Source of the DNA: Clarireedia homoeocarpa
Lineage: Eukaryota > Ascomycota > Leotiomycetes > Helotiales > Rutstroemiaceae
DNA: 64,000 bases
Direction of reading: 5' to 3'
NCBI GenBank assembly: GCA_001465935.1
Contig: LNKV01000040.1
Coordinates: 124,001-188,000, forward strand
Below, piece by piece: positions 44,525 through 54,574 of this stretch. A program made the position numbers and the translations under genes. A model generated the notes under the pieces. The model was not told the origin of the DNA. It ran no database searches and saw nothing but the letters and a program-made list of their open reading frames with translations. The first letter of the stretch is position 1. Every line of letters begins with the position of its first letter.

Positions 44525-45860
44525 CTATTCCTTCTTTGCTCGCTTCAATTTCCTCTCTTTCATTCCATCTAGCCCCTCACCTACACAAATAGCCACATCC
44601 TCAATTGTCAAGCCTCTCTTTCTCTTTTCTGTTTTCTCCTCCCCTAGAACGGTTTCATCCGCCACGATTCTAAAAACCTCCGCCACCTCCGCAAAAATCC
44701 CCTGTACTCCCCCCCCGTTCTCTTTTCCCTGTCCCAAACCCCCTTCACCACCTTCCTCCTCCTCCCCATCTCTCACATCCCATCCACCCTCCTCCCCAAA
44801 ACACCCCCCAATCTCCCCCATCTCCCCCACCCATCTATAAGCCTTCGGCGGCATCCCACTCACTCCCTTCTCCGCCGCACGCCACAATCCCGGCATCCTC
44901 TCCCTCATCTCCCGCTCCAATTCCCCTCTCACACCCATCTTCTCCGCCGTCGTAAATGCCTGTATACACAGCGCCGCGAACCCTTTATTCATACTTGCAA
45001 AACAGCATTTAAGTCCTGATGCTTGGCCTACAGTGGAACCGAGATAGGTTGTATTGAGGAGGGCGGAGAGATGGGCGCCGGAATGGGGAGAGAGAGAGAG
45101 TGGGTGTGGACCAGAGAGGGGGATGGAGGGGAGAGTCCATGGGGAGGTAGAGGTAGAGGTAGATGAAGATGGAATGGATACGGTTGTGCTTGGTTCGGAA
45201 GACGATTTCAGTGCCGGTGCGCCGCCGATGATGCCTCCGTCGATGAATTTCACATCCGGAGCCTCGGCTTGGAAATGCGCATAGACAGAGCGGGCGGTGC
45301 TGGGCGCGATAGCGTTTAGATCTAGATAGTAAAGATCGGTCGATCTCTTTGGGGAGAGATTCTTCAGAGCGTGGGTGACACGTGTAGCGATTGCGAGGGC
45401 ATCACGGGGTGGAACGATGGAGAAAATGTAGTCTGATTCAGAAACGAGGGATTCGTCTGTGGAGAGACATTCGATGGAGGATTTAAGTGCTCGTTGATGG
45501 GTATCTTCGCTAAAAGCACGGCGGTAAGTTGGAGTTTGGTTCTGATGTTGATGGTGCTGTGAGAAGAGGAAGTTTGTGTGCCCGAATGAAATATTCATCC
45601 TTATTTGCATCGACTTCGATGTACCAGCGGGACAACATCAGCAGCATTCGTACCCCAATCTCCCCATCTTCTCCAAGCGTTCGAAGGTAGTAACCATCGC
45701 TGTCTATCTCCTCACGCCCACATCAAAAAAAAGAAAGCAAAACTGACCTTCGTCCCTCAATATTCGTCACGACCCGGTACCCATAAGCGATAAGCAACTT
45801 TGCAATACCCATGCCCATGTCCCCGATGGATAAGATACCTACTGTAGCACGCGGTGCCAT
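44525..45860 (-). CDS. 6-phosphogluconate-dehydrogenase-like NAD(P)-binding protein with DUF1932-type C-terminus
   Basis: Oxidoreductase of the beta-hydroxyacid dehydrogenase fold, substrate unknown. Exons 45860-45748 and 45509-44525 give 365 residues; the intron is 238 nt. Exon 1 has the Rossmann start (ATVGILSIGDMGMGIAKLLI, with the Gly-rich GDMGMG). Frame then continues GRSEDTHQRALKSSIECLST across the splice, followed by SDYIFSIVPPRDALAIATRV, LYYLDLNAIAPSTARSVYAH and VKFIDGGIIGGAP. The all-helical C-terminal part has GQASGLKCCFASMNKGFAAL, containing the Lys-x-x-x-x-Asn-like pair typical of this superfamily, and a family-like end with MPPKAYRWVGEMGEI. An acidic low-complexity stretch (DGEEEEGGEGG) follows. 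The unspliced frame up to 45610 gives a false N-terminus; the Rossmann exon upstream settles the start. Confidence 0.87.
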
Positions 45861-46350
45861 GTTTGGGCGTCGTTGTATTTCTTCTGCAAGACAGGCTGGG
45901 AGAAGTATGGCTCTGTTGAAACAAAACTGGCGTAGATAAGATGGATATGCAGCCGTCCAACAGCCCCGACTAGATCACGCAACAGAGATATAGAGACTAG
46001 GGTTGGGCCGCGTGTCTTCTAAACGCAAGTCCCCTGCGAAACTTGACAAGCTTTGCACCAGAAGAAGTTTGACGTTTGGAGAACCATAAACTCATTTCAC
46101 AAAGAGAGTAAGCAAAGCTTTTAGTATAGCCATTTACGCCACTGTATAGCTAGAATATGATACAGACACTGACCATTGCAAGCTAATTGATTTGACTTAA
46201 ACCCTGAAAAGCTGATATTCGAACAGCAATCCTGCGATTACACTTCGAGCACTACTAGTCTATGAGGAACTGCAATTTGTCTCTCTGCCCGTTTACCATA
46301 TCAAACATCCACCTCATCCGAACCTTCCGGCACTAGTGTACATCACGCAT
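45861..46350. other. Intergenic spacer
   Basis: 490 bases between the start of the dehydrogenase-like gene and the stop of YRA1, both on the minus strand. Promoter of the former; nothing else recognised. Confidence 0.55.
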
Positions 46351-47882
46351 CTACTCGACCATCTCAACATCACCCTCAGGTTGAGCGGGTTCAGCGGCCT
46401 GAGCCGGAGCTTCGTTGTTAGCACCATTATCATTCCCCTTGGTTCCATTTCCAAAGTAATCCTCCATTTCAGCATCGAGTTCCTCTTGTGTCTTCTTCGG
46501 TCTACCATCTCGGGCAACTTTCTCCCCACGGCCAGCAGTAGGTGCGCGATCTCCTCTCTCCCTTCTCGGACCTGGCCTGCGGCCATCTCTTCTGCGGGGC
46601 AATGGGCTACGAGAACGTCTGCCTCTGTTTCCTGGAACGTAGCGATCAACGTTGTCGGGGGGTGGTTTGCTAACATCGGAGTGTCGAACTGGTGATAACG
46701 ACCGCGATCGATCTGGTGAAAGTGAACGAGATCGAGGGGCTCGGCTTATGCGGTCAGCAAGAGAACGACCCGCTCCTGCTCCTCCGCCTTCAAATCGACC
46801 TCCACGTCCCCTTGGACCCTCAGGAACAATCTTCAAACGAATTGGTTGTCCTTCAAAATATCAGCATGGTTGTGAGATTCCTCAGAATAATTGTATTTCA
46901 TACCATTCGCGTTAGCGCCATGGAATTCATCAACCGCTTTTTGGGCGTCTCTCGGGTTCTCATAGGTGACATATGCCAGTCCTTCCGACCGTCCTGCACG
47001 ATCATACACGAGCTTCAAGGTAACAACGCGACCCATTCGTTCAAAAAGATCCTAATATACTTTTAGCGACTGTGACATGCAATGATGCATGAATGCTGTG
47101 CCATACCCATAAGTCATCCTCGGTCAAGTCGTAATGTATATTCTCCACCAAAATCTTCGCACTATTGCTGTAGGCAGCCAGTCAGCAGCCATCGCAGACA
47201 AGGTGGTGTATATGTATAGCATACAAAACTCTCTCGGGGGCATCCCGAGTTTCACGTCTCTCGTAGTTATTGTAACGGTTCGATGAGCTATCATCTGCAA
47301 ATGTGTGAGCCAAGGTGGCAAGCGGGTAGAAAGTCGTCGTCGCATACTTCGATCATTGAACTTGTCATGAACCCATTCCCTAAAGGTGTTAAAAGTCTTC
47401 CAAATACAACCCAGATAGCAGGAAAACTTACGAGTCTATGTTTCTAGAATCATCTCGATTTGGCTGCACAAAACGAGAAGCAGGCCTGTGTTAGCTATAT
47501 TTTCAATTGACGTACTTCCCATAAACCATCGAAAGCGCCATGCGCTGGTATAGGCAGCGATGCGATCTGAGAACATTCGGAGAGAGGAAGGATGTCAGGT
47601 GCATGAGGATTGAGGAGGTGTCTGCACCTAGAGCGGTGAAATCGCCCGTCAGAAAAAAGATTGTATGTAGTAGAGAAAGATTCTTTACCTTTCTTATGCC
47701 GTCACGGGGAAATTCATTGCGGTTTCCGTTATATCTGCGTCCACCACGACCTCGAGGTCCACCGGTTCTCTACAAGAAGCGTCAGTTTCCTGTTGTGTTG
47801 CAAGGCTGAGGCAAGGAGTTTTCAGTGTTTCGACATGATTTACCTGACGATCGGATGCGATATCATCAAGACTACGGTCCAT
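46351..47882 (-). CDS. YRA1: mRNA export adaptor Yra1/ALYREF (RRM protein)
   Basis: Nuclear adaptor that links mRNA to the Sub2/UAP56 helicase and the Mex67 export receptor. Eight exons in frame: 47882-47844, 47769-47689, 47463-47432, 47379-47348, 47294-47225, 47167-47107, 47051-46904 and 46850-46351, giving 320 residues. The N-terminal box MDRSLDDIASDRQ is the UAP56-binding motif. An RGG region follows (RTGGPRGRGGRRYNG), then NIDSEWVHDKFNDR. The RRM spans about 87-163: SAKILVENIHYDLTEDDLWD, LKLVYDRAGRSEGLAYVTYE, ANGQPIRLKIV. A long Arg/Ser/Gly tail carries SR dipeptides, and the C-terminal box KKTQEELDAEMEDYF (about 273-287) repeats the helicase-binding motif. The 225-nt intron between exons 2 and 3 is the longest in the gene; yeast YRA1 is autoregulated by slow splicing of its intron, so this one could act likewise (inference). 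Confidence 0.93.
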
Positions 47883-48202
47883 TGCTGTGGGTTTTGATGA
47901 TAGAATAAGCGTAAAAGTTGATTTATCTAATGATGTGTTGTTGCTTTCGCACAAGTTAAACCGACAAGTACGAGTGTAATAATATTTTGGATTCGAGATT
48001 TACCTGTCGGTACGTCAAAGCAAGTCCCTAGCCAGGACTCCTGGCATCCGCGACCGATAGTCTTGCTGGCATGGTCCGTGCTAGAGTACTTCAAAATTGG
48101 CCAATCAGGATTCAGCATTGATCACATTATCCAGATGATACGAAGTTTGCATTCTTGCACAAGATCAACTTTTCAAACATTGTATCTTGCATATGGGATG
48201 GA
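47883..48202. other. Intergenic spacer
   Basis: 320 bases between the YRA1 start and the stop of the next minus-strand gene; YRA1 promoter, no gene seen. Confidence 0.55.
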
Positions 48203-50374
48203 CTAATCTACATCTTCAGGTTGGCCTAAGATTTTCGATTGACGGAAGCGAGGTCGTCGCTCTACTCTTTGATATCTGAAAGCCGTGGAGTTTAGGGAGC
48301 TTGCTTCCTGAAAGAATAGTTTTCGGTACACATATGAGTGAGGGATGTCAATCTTGGTATCGTAAGAATGGAACTCAGAAGTTATGGATATGTGCTTCCA
48401 ATACTCCTTTCTCAATCTCTGCTCTGACCGAAGGAATAGACCAGACTCTGTCACTGCTCCGAAATGTCCTTGCTGAAAAACCACTCCGCCCTCGGAACGT
48501 ATGCCATCATCGTTGCCCGGCATCTTATCAATCGTGCTTGGAACTGCTCCGAACACGGTGGACTCCATCCAACCGGCAGCCTCTGCCGTGTCGGGTGTAG
48601 AAAGACGCTCCTTGGTTATGGAGTCCTGCCAGTAGTGCAAATCTAGTGGTTCAGGGCCTTCGTATGAATGTTTGACCTTGCTCGGACTGACGGTGAAGAA
48701 CTGTATCCAGTCTCCCGCCCGAGCAAGGTCGCCCAGTGCGGTATCTTGCATTTCTTGCTTTGAAGCTCCAGGTGACATATTAAATCTTGCCTCTTCAATA
48801 TTCTCGTAGTTCACTTGAGGGTCCAAGGATAGAAGTCCCTGCTTGAGACCCCACCCACCACCTCCACTCACTAAAAATTTGTTAGCTGCCACATGTTGAG
48901 AAATGGGAAGCTACTTACGAACTCGGCAAAGGATAGCACCTGTAGCTATCAGCATCCCAATGAGTCTAGCATTTTCTCTTTCATTCTTCCATAATGTTGA
49001 CATTGGTGGTGACAGAGACCAGCCTCCACGAAATGGTCGACCCACCAATTCTTTCCTAAAAATAAGAGCCCATACTCCGATATTCGTGTCCGGTTTGCTG
49101 TAATTCATATAATTCGTAACCTGAGTCTCTAGCTCTTGAGAGGCTGGCCCTGAGCTCTCCTCACCGGGCCCGAAGTTTATTTGTCGAACAATATTACCGA
49201 GACCACTTGCGATGCGTCGAGCTGGAGTGAGAGGTACTGAAGGTATGAAAATCGGAGGAACAATCGTATCTCCTCGCCTAAAGGCTCTTATCTCTTGATA
49301 TTGCTTGTTCTCTGCTCTTATCTTCTGAAAGAAAGATCTTGTTTGCCCCCGTATCCACTGTGTTGCAACAAGCGTAGAATGTTTTCCATTCACAAAAAGG
49401 GTATTAGCTAACGGTAAGGTTATAGCAGCACGCTCAAGTGGATCTGTTCCAGATATTATGAGGTGCGAGAGTTTCCCTGAGGTTGCCGGCTGTGTCTTGA
49501 GTGATTGAGGATCCCACACATCACCAGGACGAAGTAGATCTGCCCGTTGGCCATGTAGGACAGATATGCCCTCAAGGCCACCGAGGCGTTCGGCCACCGG
49601 AATTCCATCAGGCGTTGGTGCGAGTCCGTCAACCACAGCGGTAATGACTATGATGCTGTTTTGTTTCGCGGGATCACGATATGTTAATGACTCCAACAAG
49701 CTGGGCATGAAAAAGGTATCATCTTCCAACCACCTGGCAAATGAAGGTGTAGCCAAGACTATTAGTGCTTGTTCAGGACCTCGCCAGTCCGAATGCCAAA
49801 GATGTTCTGGCATGCGATTGGCCCTGACTGCGGCAATGACATCTCCCTTCTGCTACAAGATGTAAGCTACTATGCTGCATTAGAAGCTATCTAAGAGACT
49901 CACAGTGAACTTGGGGTTAGGAAATATGATAGTAAATTGCCGAGGACTTGGGAAACGCAGCACAGCATTTCTTTTTGGATCGCTTGGCCATAGACGTGTG
50001 GACGTTGAGTCCGGTTCAACCCCGTTATCCAAAGCCTTCAAGCGCTTTGCCAGTATGCGACGGATTCTAGTTTTACGAGACTTGCTACTCTCCCCCTGGG
50101 AAGCTGAAGTTGAAGCCTCAGGGCTGTATTGCACGTCTGGACCACTATTACTGGCAACATTTTCTGTGCTTTCGGATTGAATTGCATCTAGCGACCCCGA
50201 TTGGTCTATTCGAGTATTGATGTCTTTCCCGCCTTGTTCATTACCACCGTTAGAACTGTGAGACGACACTCCTCTAATTATTCTATGGCGCGACTGCAAG
50301 TATCTCGACGCGGCACGAGCGTTGCGTAATGTTGTGACTCTCCGGTAAGGAAGACACAGTATCGGATTCATCAT
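48203..50374 (-). CDS. Fungal protein of unknown function, predicted mitochondrial
   Basis: Exons 50374-49904, 49852-48919 and 48870-48203 join in frame to 690 residues. I do not recognise the family. Residues 1-45 are rich in Arg, Ser and Ala with no acidic residue (PYRRVTTLRNARAASRYLQS), a convincing mitochondrial presequence. A polar stretch follows, then a basic patch (SRKTRIRRILAKRLKAL). Residues 140-460 look globular, with alternating strands and helices (ALIVLATPSFARWLEDDTFF, NSIIVITAVVDGLAP, LSHLIISGTDPLERAAITLP, LFVNGKHSTLVATQWIRG). The C-terminal third starts SGGGGWGLKQGLLSLDP and includes DWIQFFTVSP; this Gly-rich turn and the TDPLERA stretch look like conserved motifs. A short hydrophobic segment (LIGMLIATGAILC) near 455-468 might touch a membrane. 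Two Met codons open the frame; I used the first. Confidence 0.8.
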
Positions 50375-52023
50375 GCTAGGAATAGCATAAACGCCCCGCT
50401 TCCTGGTTTAGATGACCGAAAAGCCTACAGACCTAAAATTGAGGTGATATCCCACAGCTGTTCTTGGTTTGAAGTTTGTGATTAGTCAGGACCTTAGCCA
50501 CGTGATTAGTCAGGAACAAACGGCTAGGCTCGGGAGATCAGCCGCATGAGAAGAGAGGAGCATGGAAGCTGTTATATTTCAATACCATTAATGGCAGGGC
50601 TAGGAGTTCATCTCCAAATCCGTTTCATCGTAACAGTGACATGACAACTTGGTCGAAGGAAATTGGATTTGCAGGACAAACATTAAGATTCATGGTTGTA
50701 ATGGCTCGATGCGATAACTGCTGACTGGTATGTCTCCTGAATAAAATTAATGAAGAGGAATAACTTCGGTTGGCTGGAGATAATGTCCGGATGGGTTGCA
50801 TTAATAGCGAATATCCTTTCAGAATAACACTCAGCGATATCAAAACTTTGAATCTTAGACAATCATCTGGAGTCATCATCCAGAAGCAAAATCAGCGCAA
50901 ATTGCTCCCACGCAAGCACGCTTCCTCTCAGAATGCAGTGCTTCGTACCAGACCGCTTTATCCACCACCAACCATAGCAGCCAAACCGAGGCGTTGAGTC
51001 AGGACGAAAAGAGGCTTGCTGATGTGGAGGAGATAAATAACGAACAAAAAAGGCTCGACCGCAAGATGTGCTCAACCAATGATTAGCAACGTCACGATTT
51101 CCCACCTGGCGATCTAAAACGTCCTTTCGCCGAAGCAGTCTAGTCACTGATACGAAGAGCTGCAGAAGGCTGCGCTAACAAGATCACGACGCAGGTCGCT
51201 GCAAGCATTCGTGCATTGCATAGAGCAGCGGGCCCTGACCGTCGAATCTCACTGGTCGTGGCAGGTTCGTTGGTCAGGGGAGTCGGCTCAATCATCGAAA
51301 AAGGAAGGGATACGGGGTATGAGTGCTTCGCTTCCCGAACTCCCTTGCAGTACTTGTATAGAGTTCAACTGTTTTTTCGCCCTCATCTATCTAGTTAGCA
51401 GTAGGAGGACCAGTAGGCGTACAGACAGGTGGGATAATCTAGGATAATCTTTACCAAGAGGGAGGAAAGAGGGGCAGCACAGCATCATGTCAATCAAAAA
51501 GTAGATGAAGGCAAAGAACCGCAATCAATCAATCAGTCAATCACATCAATCGCGTACCGGTATCCGAGCGAGATCCAACGATCTTGAGTTTTGAGCAGCA
51601 GGTGGTTGGTTGACGGTAGCCGGTAAATTAAGCACGAGGAGAGAAGGATTTCTGGGTACGTTTTAGTCAGAGGACCTGCAGCGAAATGAGCGAGCGACTT
51701 TTTGCAGCTTCACATTGCTTCCTCGTCTGGTCTCGTCTCGTCTCTCGTCTCGCGTGAATCGCTTCCCCCGAATCCCCAAAGAACATGATGGTCGGCACGT
51801 CGGTACTTTTAGAATTCAGTCCTTACTGCACTGGAAGCTTAACCCTGAGAGAGCAAAACTTAACAAAGTACTTGGAAGCTTAGCAGGCGTGCAGAGACCC
51901 TTGGGGCATAATTCCTTCGCAATCGAATGAAGGATGTGTTCTCCCAGCTAATAGGCGGCCGAAGGAATTAAGCCGGTTGTTTCTGAAATTGAATCTGTCA
52001 TGGACTTTTGGACCCTTGAAACA

Positions 52024-52045
52024 TCTCTCTCTCTCTCTCTCTCTT
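52024..52045. repeat. (TC)n microsatellite
   Basis: About ten tandem TC copies followed by five T. Confidence 0.85.
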
Positions 52046-52230
52046 TTTCACGCTTCTTGCAAGGTCCGGCTGGTGAGAGCGGTGGGTTGGATGACAAGAT
52101 GTAGAATTCCAATTTCAGCATCATGACTTGACCTACGCTTCGTGGCTTCCTGGCTTCCTTGACAAGAGTGGATTGCTGAGCACATTTGATCTGCGCGTGC
52201 CCGCATTTTCGTATTTTCTACTGTGGGTAA

Positions 52231-52314
52231 GATATGCGAGAGATATGCGAGAAGATATGCACGATATGCACGATATGTACGATATTCACGACATGTGCGA
52301 TATGCACGATATGC
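52231..52314. repeat. Degenerate 9-10 bp array based on GATATGCACG
   Basis: About nine copies of GATATGCACG-like units (variants GATATGCGAGA, GATATGTACG, GATATTCACG, GACATGTGC). On the + strand one frame reads as Met-His-Asp-Met repeats, but the frame is short and starts inside the array. Confidence 0.8.
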
Positions 52315-52460
52315 TTCTAGTTGAGTTACTCGGCCGCTGAAGACTTTTCTTACTTTTTCCCTTCTCCCTTACATGCGCATATCTGATATGCATTGGAGTT
52401 TGCGGCGCATCCTCGGCCATTCCGAATTTCACTGACGGAAACCAATACAATAGAAACAAT

Positions 52461-52500
52461 TGGGGTGGTTTGGGATGGTTTGGGATGGTTTGGGATGGCG
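52461..52500. repeat. 10-bp tandem repeat (TGGGATGGTT)4
   Basis: Four copies; the first has G for A at one position and the last diverges at its end. Confidence 0.9.
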
Positions 52501-52985
52501 AGAAATGGCGAAAATGGATGCATCTCTAGATAAGGCATGGAAGGGGCGAATTTCTCGACATTTCATCATAAATTGCTGGACCTTTGAGTGACACCTACAG
52601 TACTTGGGCAGATTGACAGGACGATTGGAGGGGAGACTGACGGAGCACCTTTCACAGAAGAACCGGGTAGATACCTGAGAGTCAAAAATAGTAGCCAACC
52701 AAGTCGCACACCCGGGTCAAGCCATACAGTACGGAAGGAGAAGATTTCAGAGACAGTTGAACGCAAGCCTCCCCGCAAATAAATGTCAAAGCAACCAACC
52801 ACTTACTTGTTCCTGGGCTGCGAAAGCAGGGAACGCAGGCAACGCAGGGGCAGAGGGAAGCAGAAGGCATCTTATCTCTGGCCCGGCCATGCAGGCTCCC
52901 CCCATCAGATGAACGCGTCCTTCTGCACGTAGGATCGCTTGAGGGCGATAGTAGGGGGCCCGGCTGGTAAGATCGATAGAGTATA

Positions 52986-53010
52986 TACGCTCATACGCTC
53001 ATACGCTCAT
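52986..53010. repeat. 8-bp tandem repeat (TACGCTCA)3
   Basis: Three perfect copies plus one base. Confidence 0.9.
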
Positions 53011-54263
53011 CCCATACTTCCGTCCTTTGTACAAGCACACTTCCGGCACTTTCGCACTTGGTCCTTGATCAGTTGATCGACTGGCAGCTCGCTAACCCTA
53101 CCAGCAATCCCTACTCCGTTACCACAATTTCCCTTTGGGCTGCGGCGAGAGGGTGGATGCAACGCTGTAACCCGGTAGAGTATGGAGTATGGGTTTAATC
53201 TACGATCCAGACCCAGCTTGGCTCTTTTTCCGTTTCGGCACACACTACCAGCATCGATGGAGGTCCTGTCTGGGTACTCGTATCGTCCAGAGGCCGTAGT
53301 TCCTCACTGCTGCGTCCAAAGTAGTGCTGTTCCCGGCGCAGAAAGGCTCCTGCTCCGGACTTTTTCTTTTTGGACTGGTTCCAATCGAAAATGGACATCG
53401 TGCCCGCTCCTTTTCACTAGCTACATGTTATGTATGTAGGTTCCTGCACTAGTAGATTTCTTTTGGGCAAACTGGGAAGAGGGAGTCCTCTTGCACGATA
53501 TCAGAATGGGAAGACTCGTGGGCGCCATCGCCGCGGGCGGGAAATCGAGGATGAAATTGCATATGGGGACAGTGAATAACATCATCACATCACTTACGAG
53601 ACCAAAAAACAAGAAACGGATTTCAGCTCATTTCGATTGTTTGATTGTTCAATTGGCCAATGGATGATCGGCTTCGTACGGAAATACTTAGGTAGAATAG
53701 GGAAAGTAGAATACGGCAATATTAAGCACAATCAAACACTTTGCTGGAGAAACCTTGGAAAACTTTGTCATCCTTATCCTCGCGCGTCCTTGGCTTGGGA
53801 CCTTGGGTCGGCTCAGTTGGACTGGAGAGGGGAGAACTGGATGGTCCCTGTCGCGCTAGTCCACAAATCGCCTAGCCGCCTTCTGCCCTTTTCCGTCTAG
53901 CTTCCTTGCAGCCCCAGGCAGAGTAGGACCTAGCGAGCCTAGTAGTACACTGGACGATTTTCAACTCTCAACTTCCTTCTCGAATAGAATCTCTCGGTCC
54001 TTCGATCTTGAACGACCCCAACAACACCAACAACCCTCTTCGACTTCTTCTCTTTTTTGGTAGTAGATTCAGTTGCATGTTCTTGCTCAAAGGACTGTTG
54101 CTTCTGATCTCTACCGTCCATTCCTTTAATTACTAACCTTCAAACACTTTTATCACTCCTTTCTCTGCAAAATCACGACTGTTATTCATCATTTAAATTT
54201 GGTCGCTTCTAACTGTCCTCCTCGGCCTTCGCAAGACACTTACCTCTCGAGGCTTTTGAAAAC

Positions 54264-54568
54264 GTATGTGTTAAGCGACAATGCGAAGTCTTTCATCAGA
54301 TCTGCTTTCGCATGCTGATTGTCGCCATTGGAGGGTTGTACGTGCTAATTAATCGCAGATTGGATTGTCGCCGTTGCTGTGCCGCCGGTACGCCCATCTC
54401 ACCTTCACGACTCGAAATCCTCTTTCCCATCGTTCGTGCACCCTACCTTGGACGGTACTCGCGAGCGACTCTTTTTTTCCATATTTTGCTCTTTTCCATT
54501 CGATACATATGGTACTATTTCTCAAAGGGGGTTTCGTCTGATAGTTGGTTGTCGAGGCGGATTTTTAG
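54264..54568 (+). other. Possible 5'-UTR intron of the Ser/Pro-rich gene
   Basis: A GTATGT donor at 54264 and a TTTTTAG acceptor ending at 54568 bracket 305 nt directly before the ATG at 54575. Splicing would remove upstream ATGs in this stretch. There is no frame test for a non-coding intron, so this rests on splice signals alone. Confidence 0.35.
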
Positions 54569-54574
54569 GTAAAC

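Larger units (their letters stand above)
50375..54574. other. Gene-free divergent region of 4.2 kb with several tandem repeats
   Basis: No protein gene is supported. It contains (TC)n at 52024-52045, a degenerate GATATGCACG-type array at 52231-52314, a 10-bp repeat at 52461-52500 and an 8-bp repeat at 52986-53010. The 3' end probably holds the leader of the Ser/Pro-rich gene. A GTATGT donor at 54264 and a TTTTTAG acceptor ending at 54568 could mark a 305-nt 5'-UTR intron that joins six bases before the ATG. The open frame 54379-54744 overlaps the coding start in another frame and is rejected. Confidence 0.55.

Noticed and set aside
45510..45610. N-terminal 30 residues of the unspliced dehydrogenase-like frame
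   Set aside because: A Gln/His-rich stretch inside the intron; the upstream exon 45860-45748 supplies the Rossmann start in frame.
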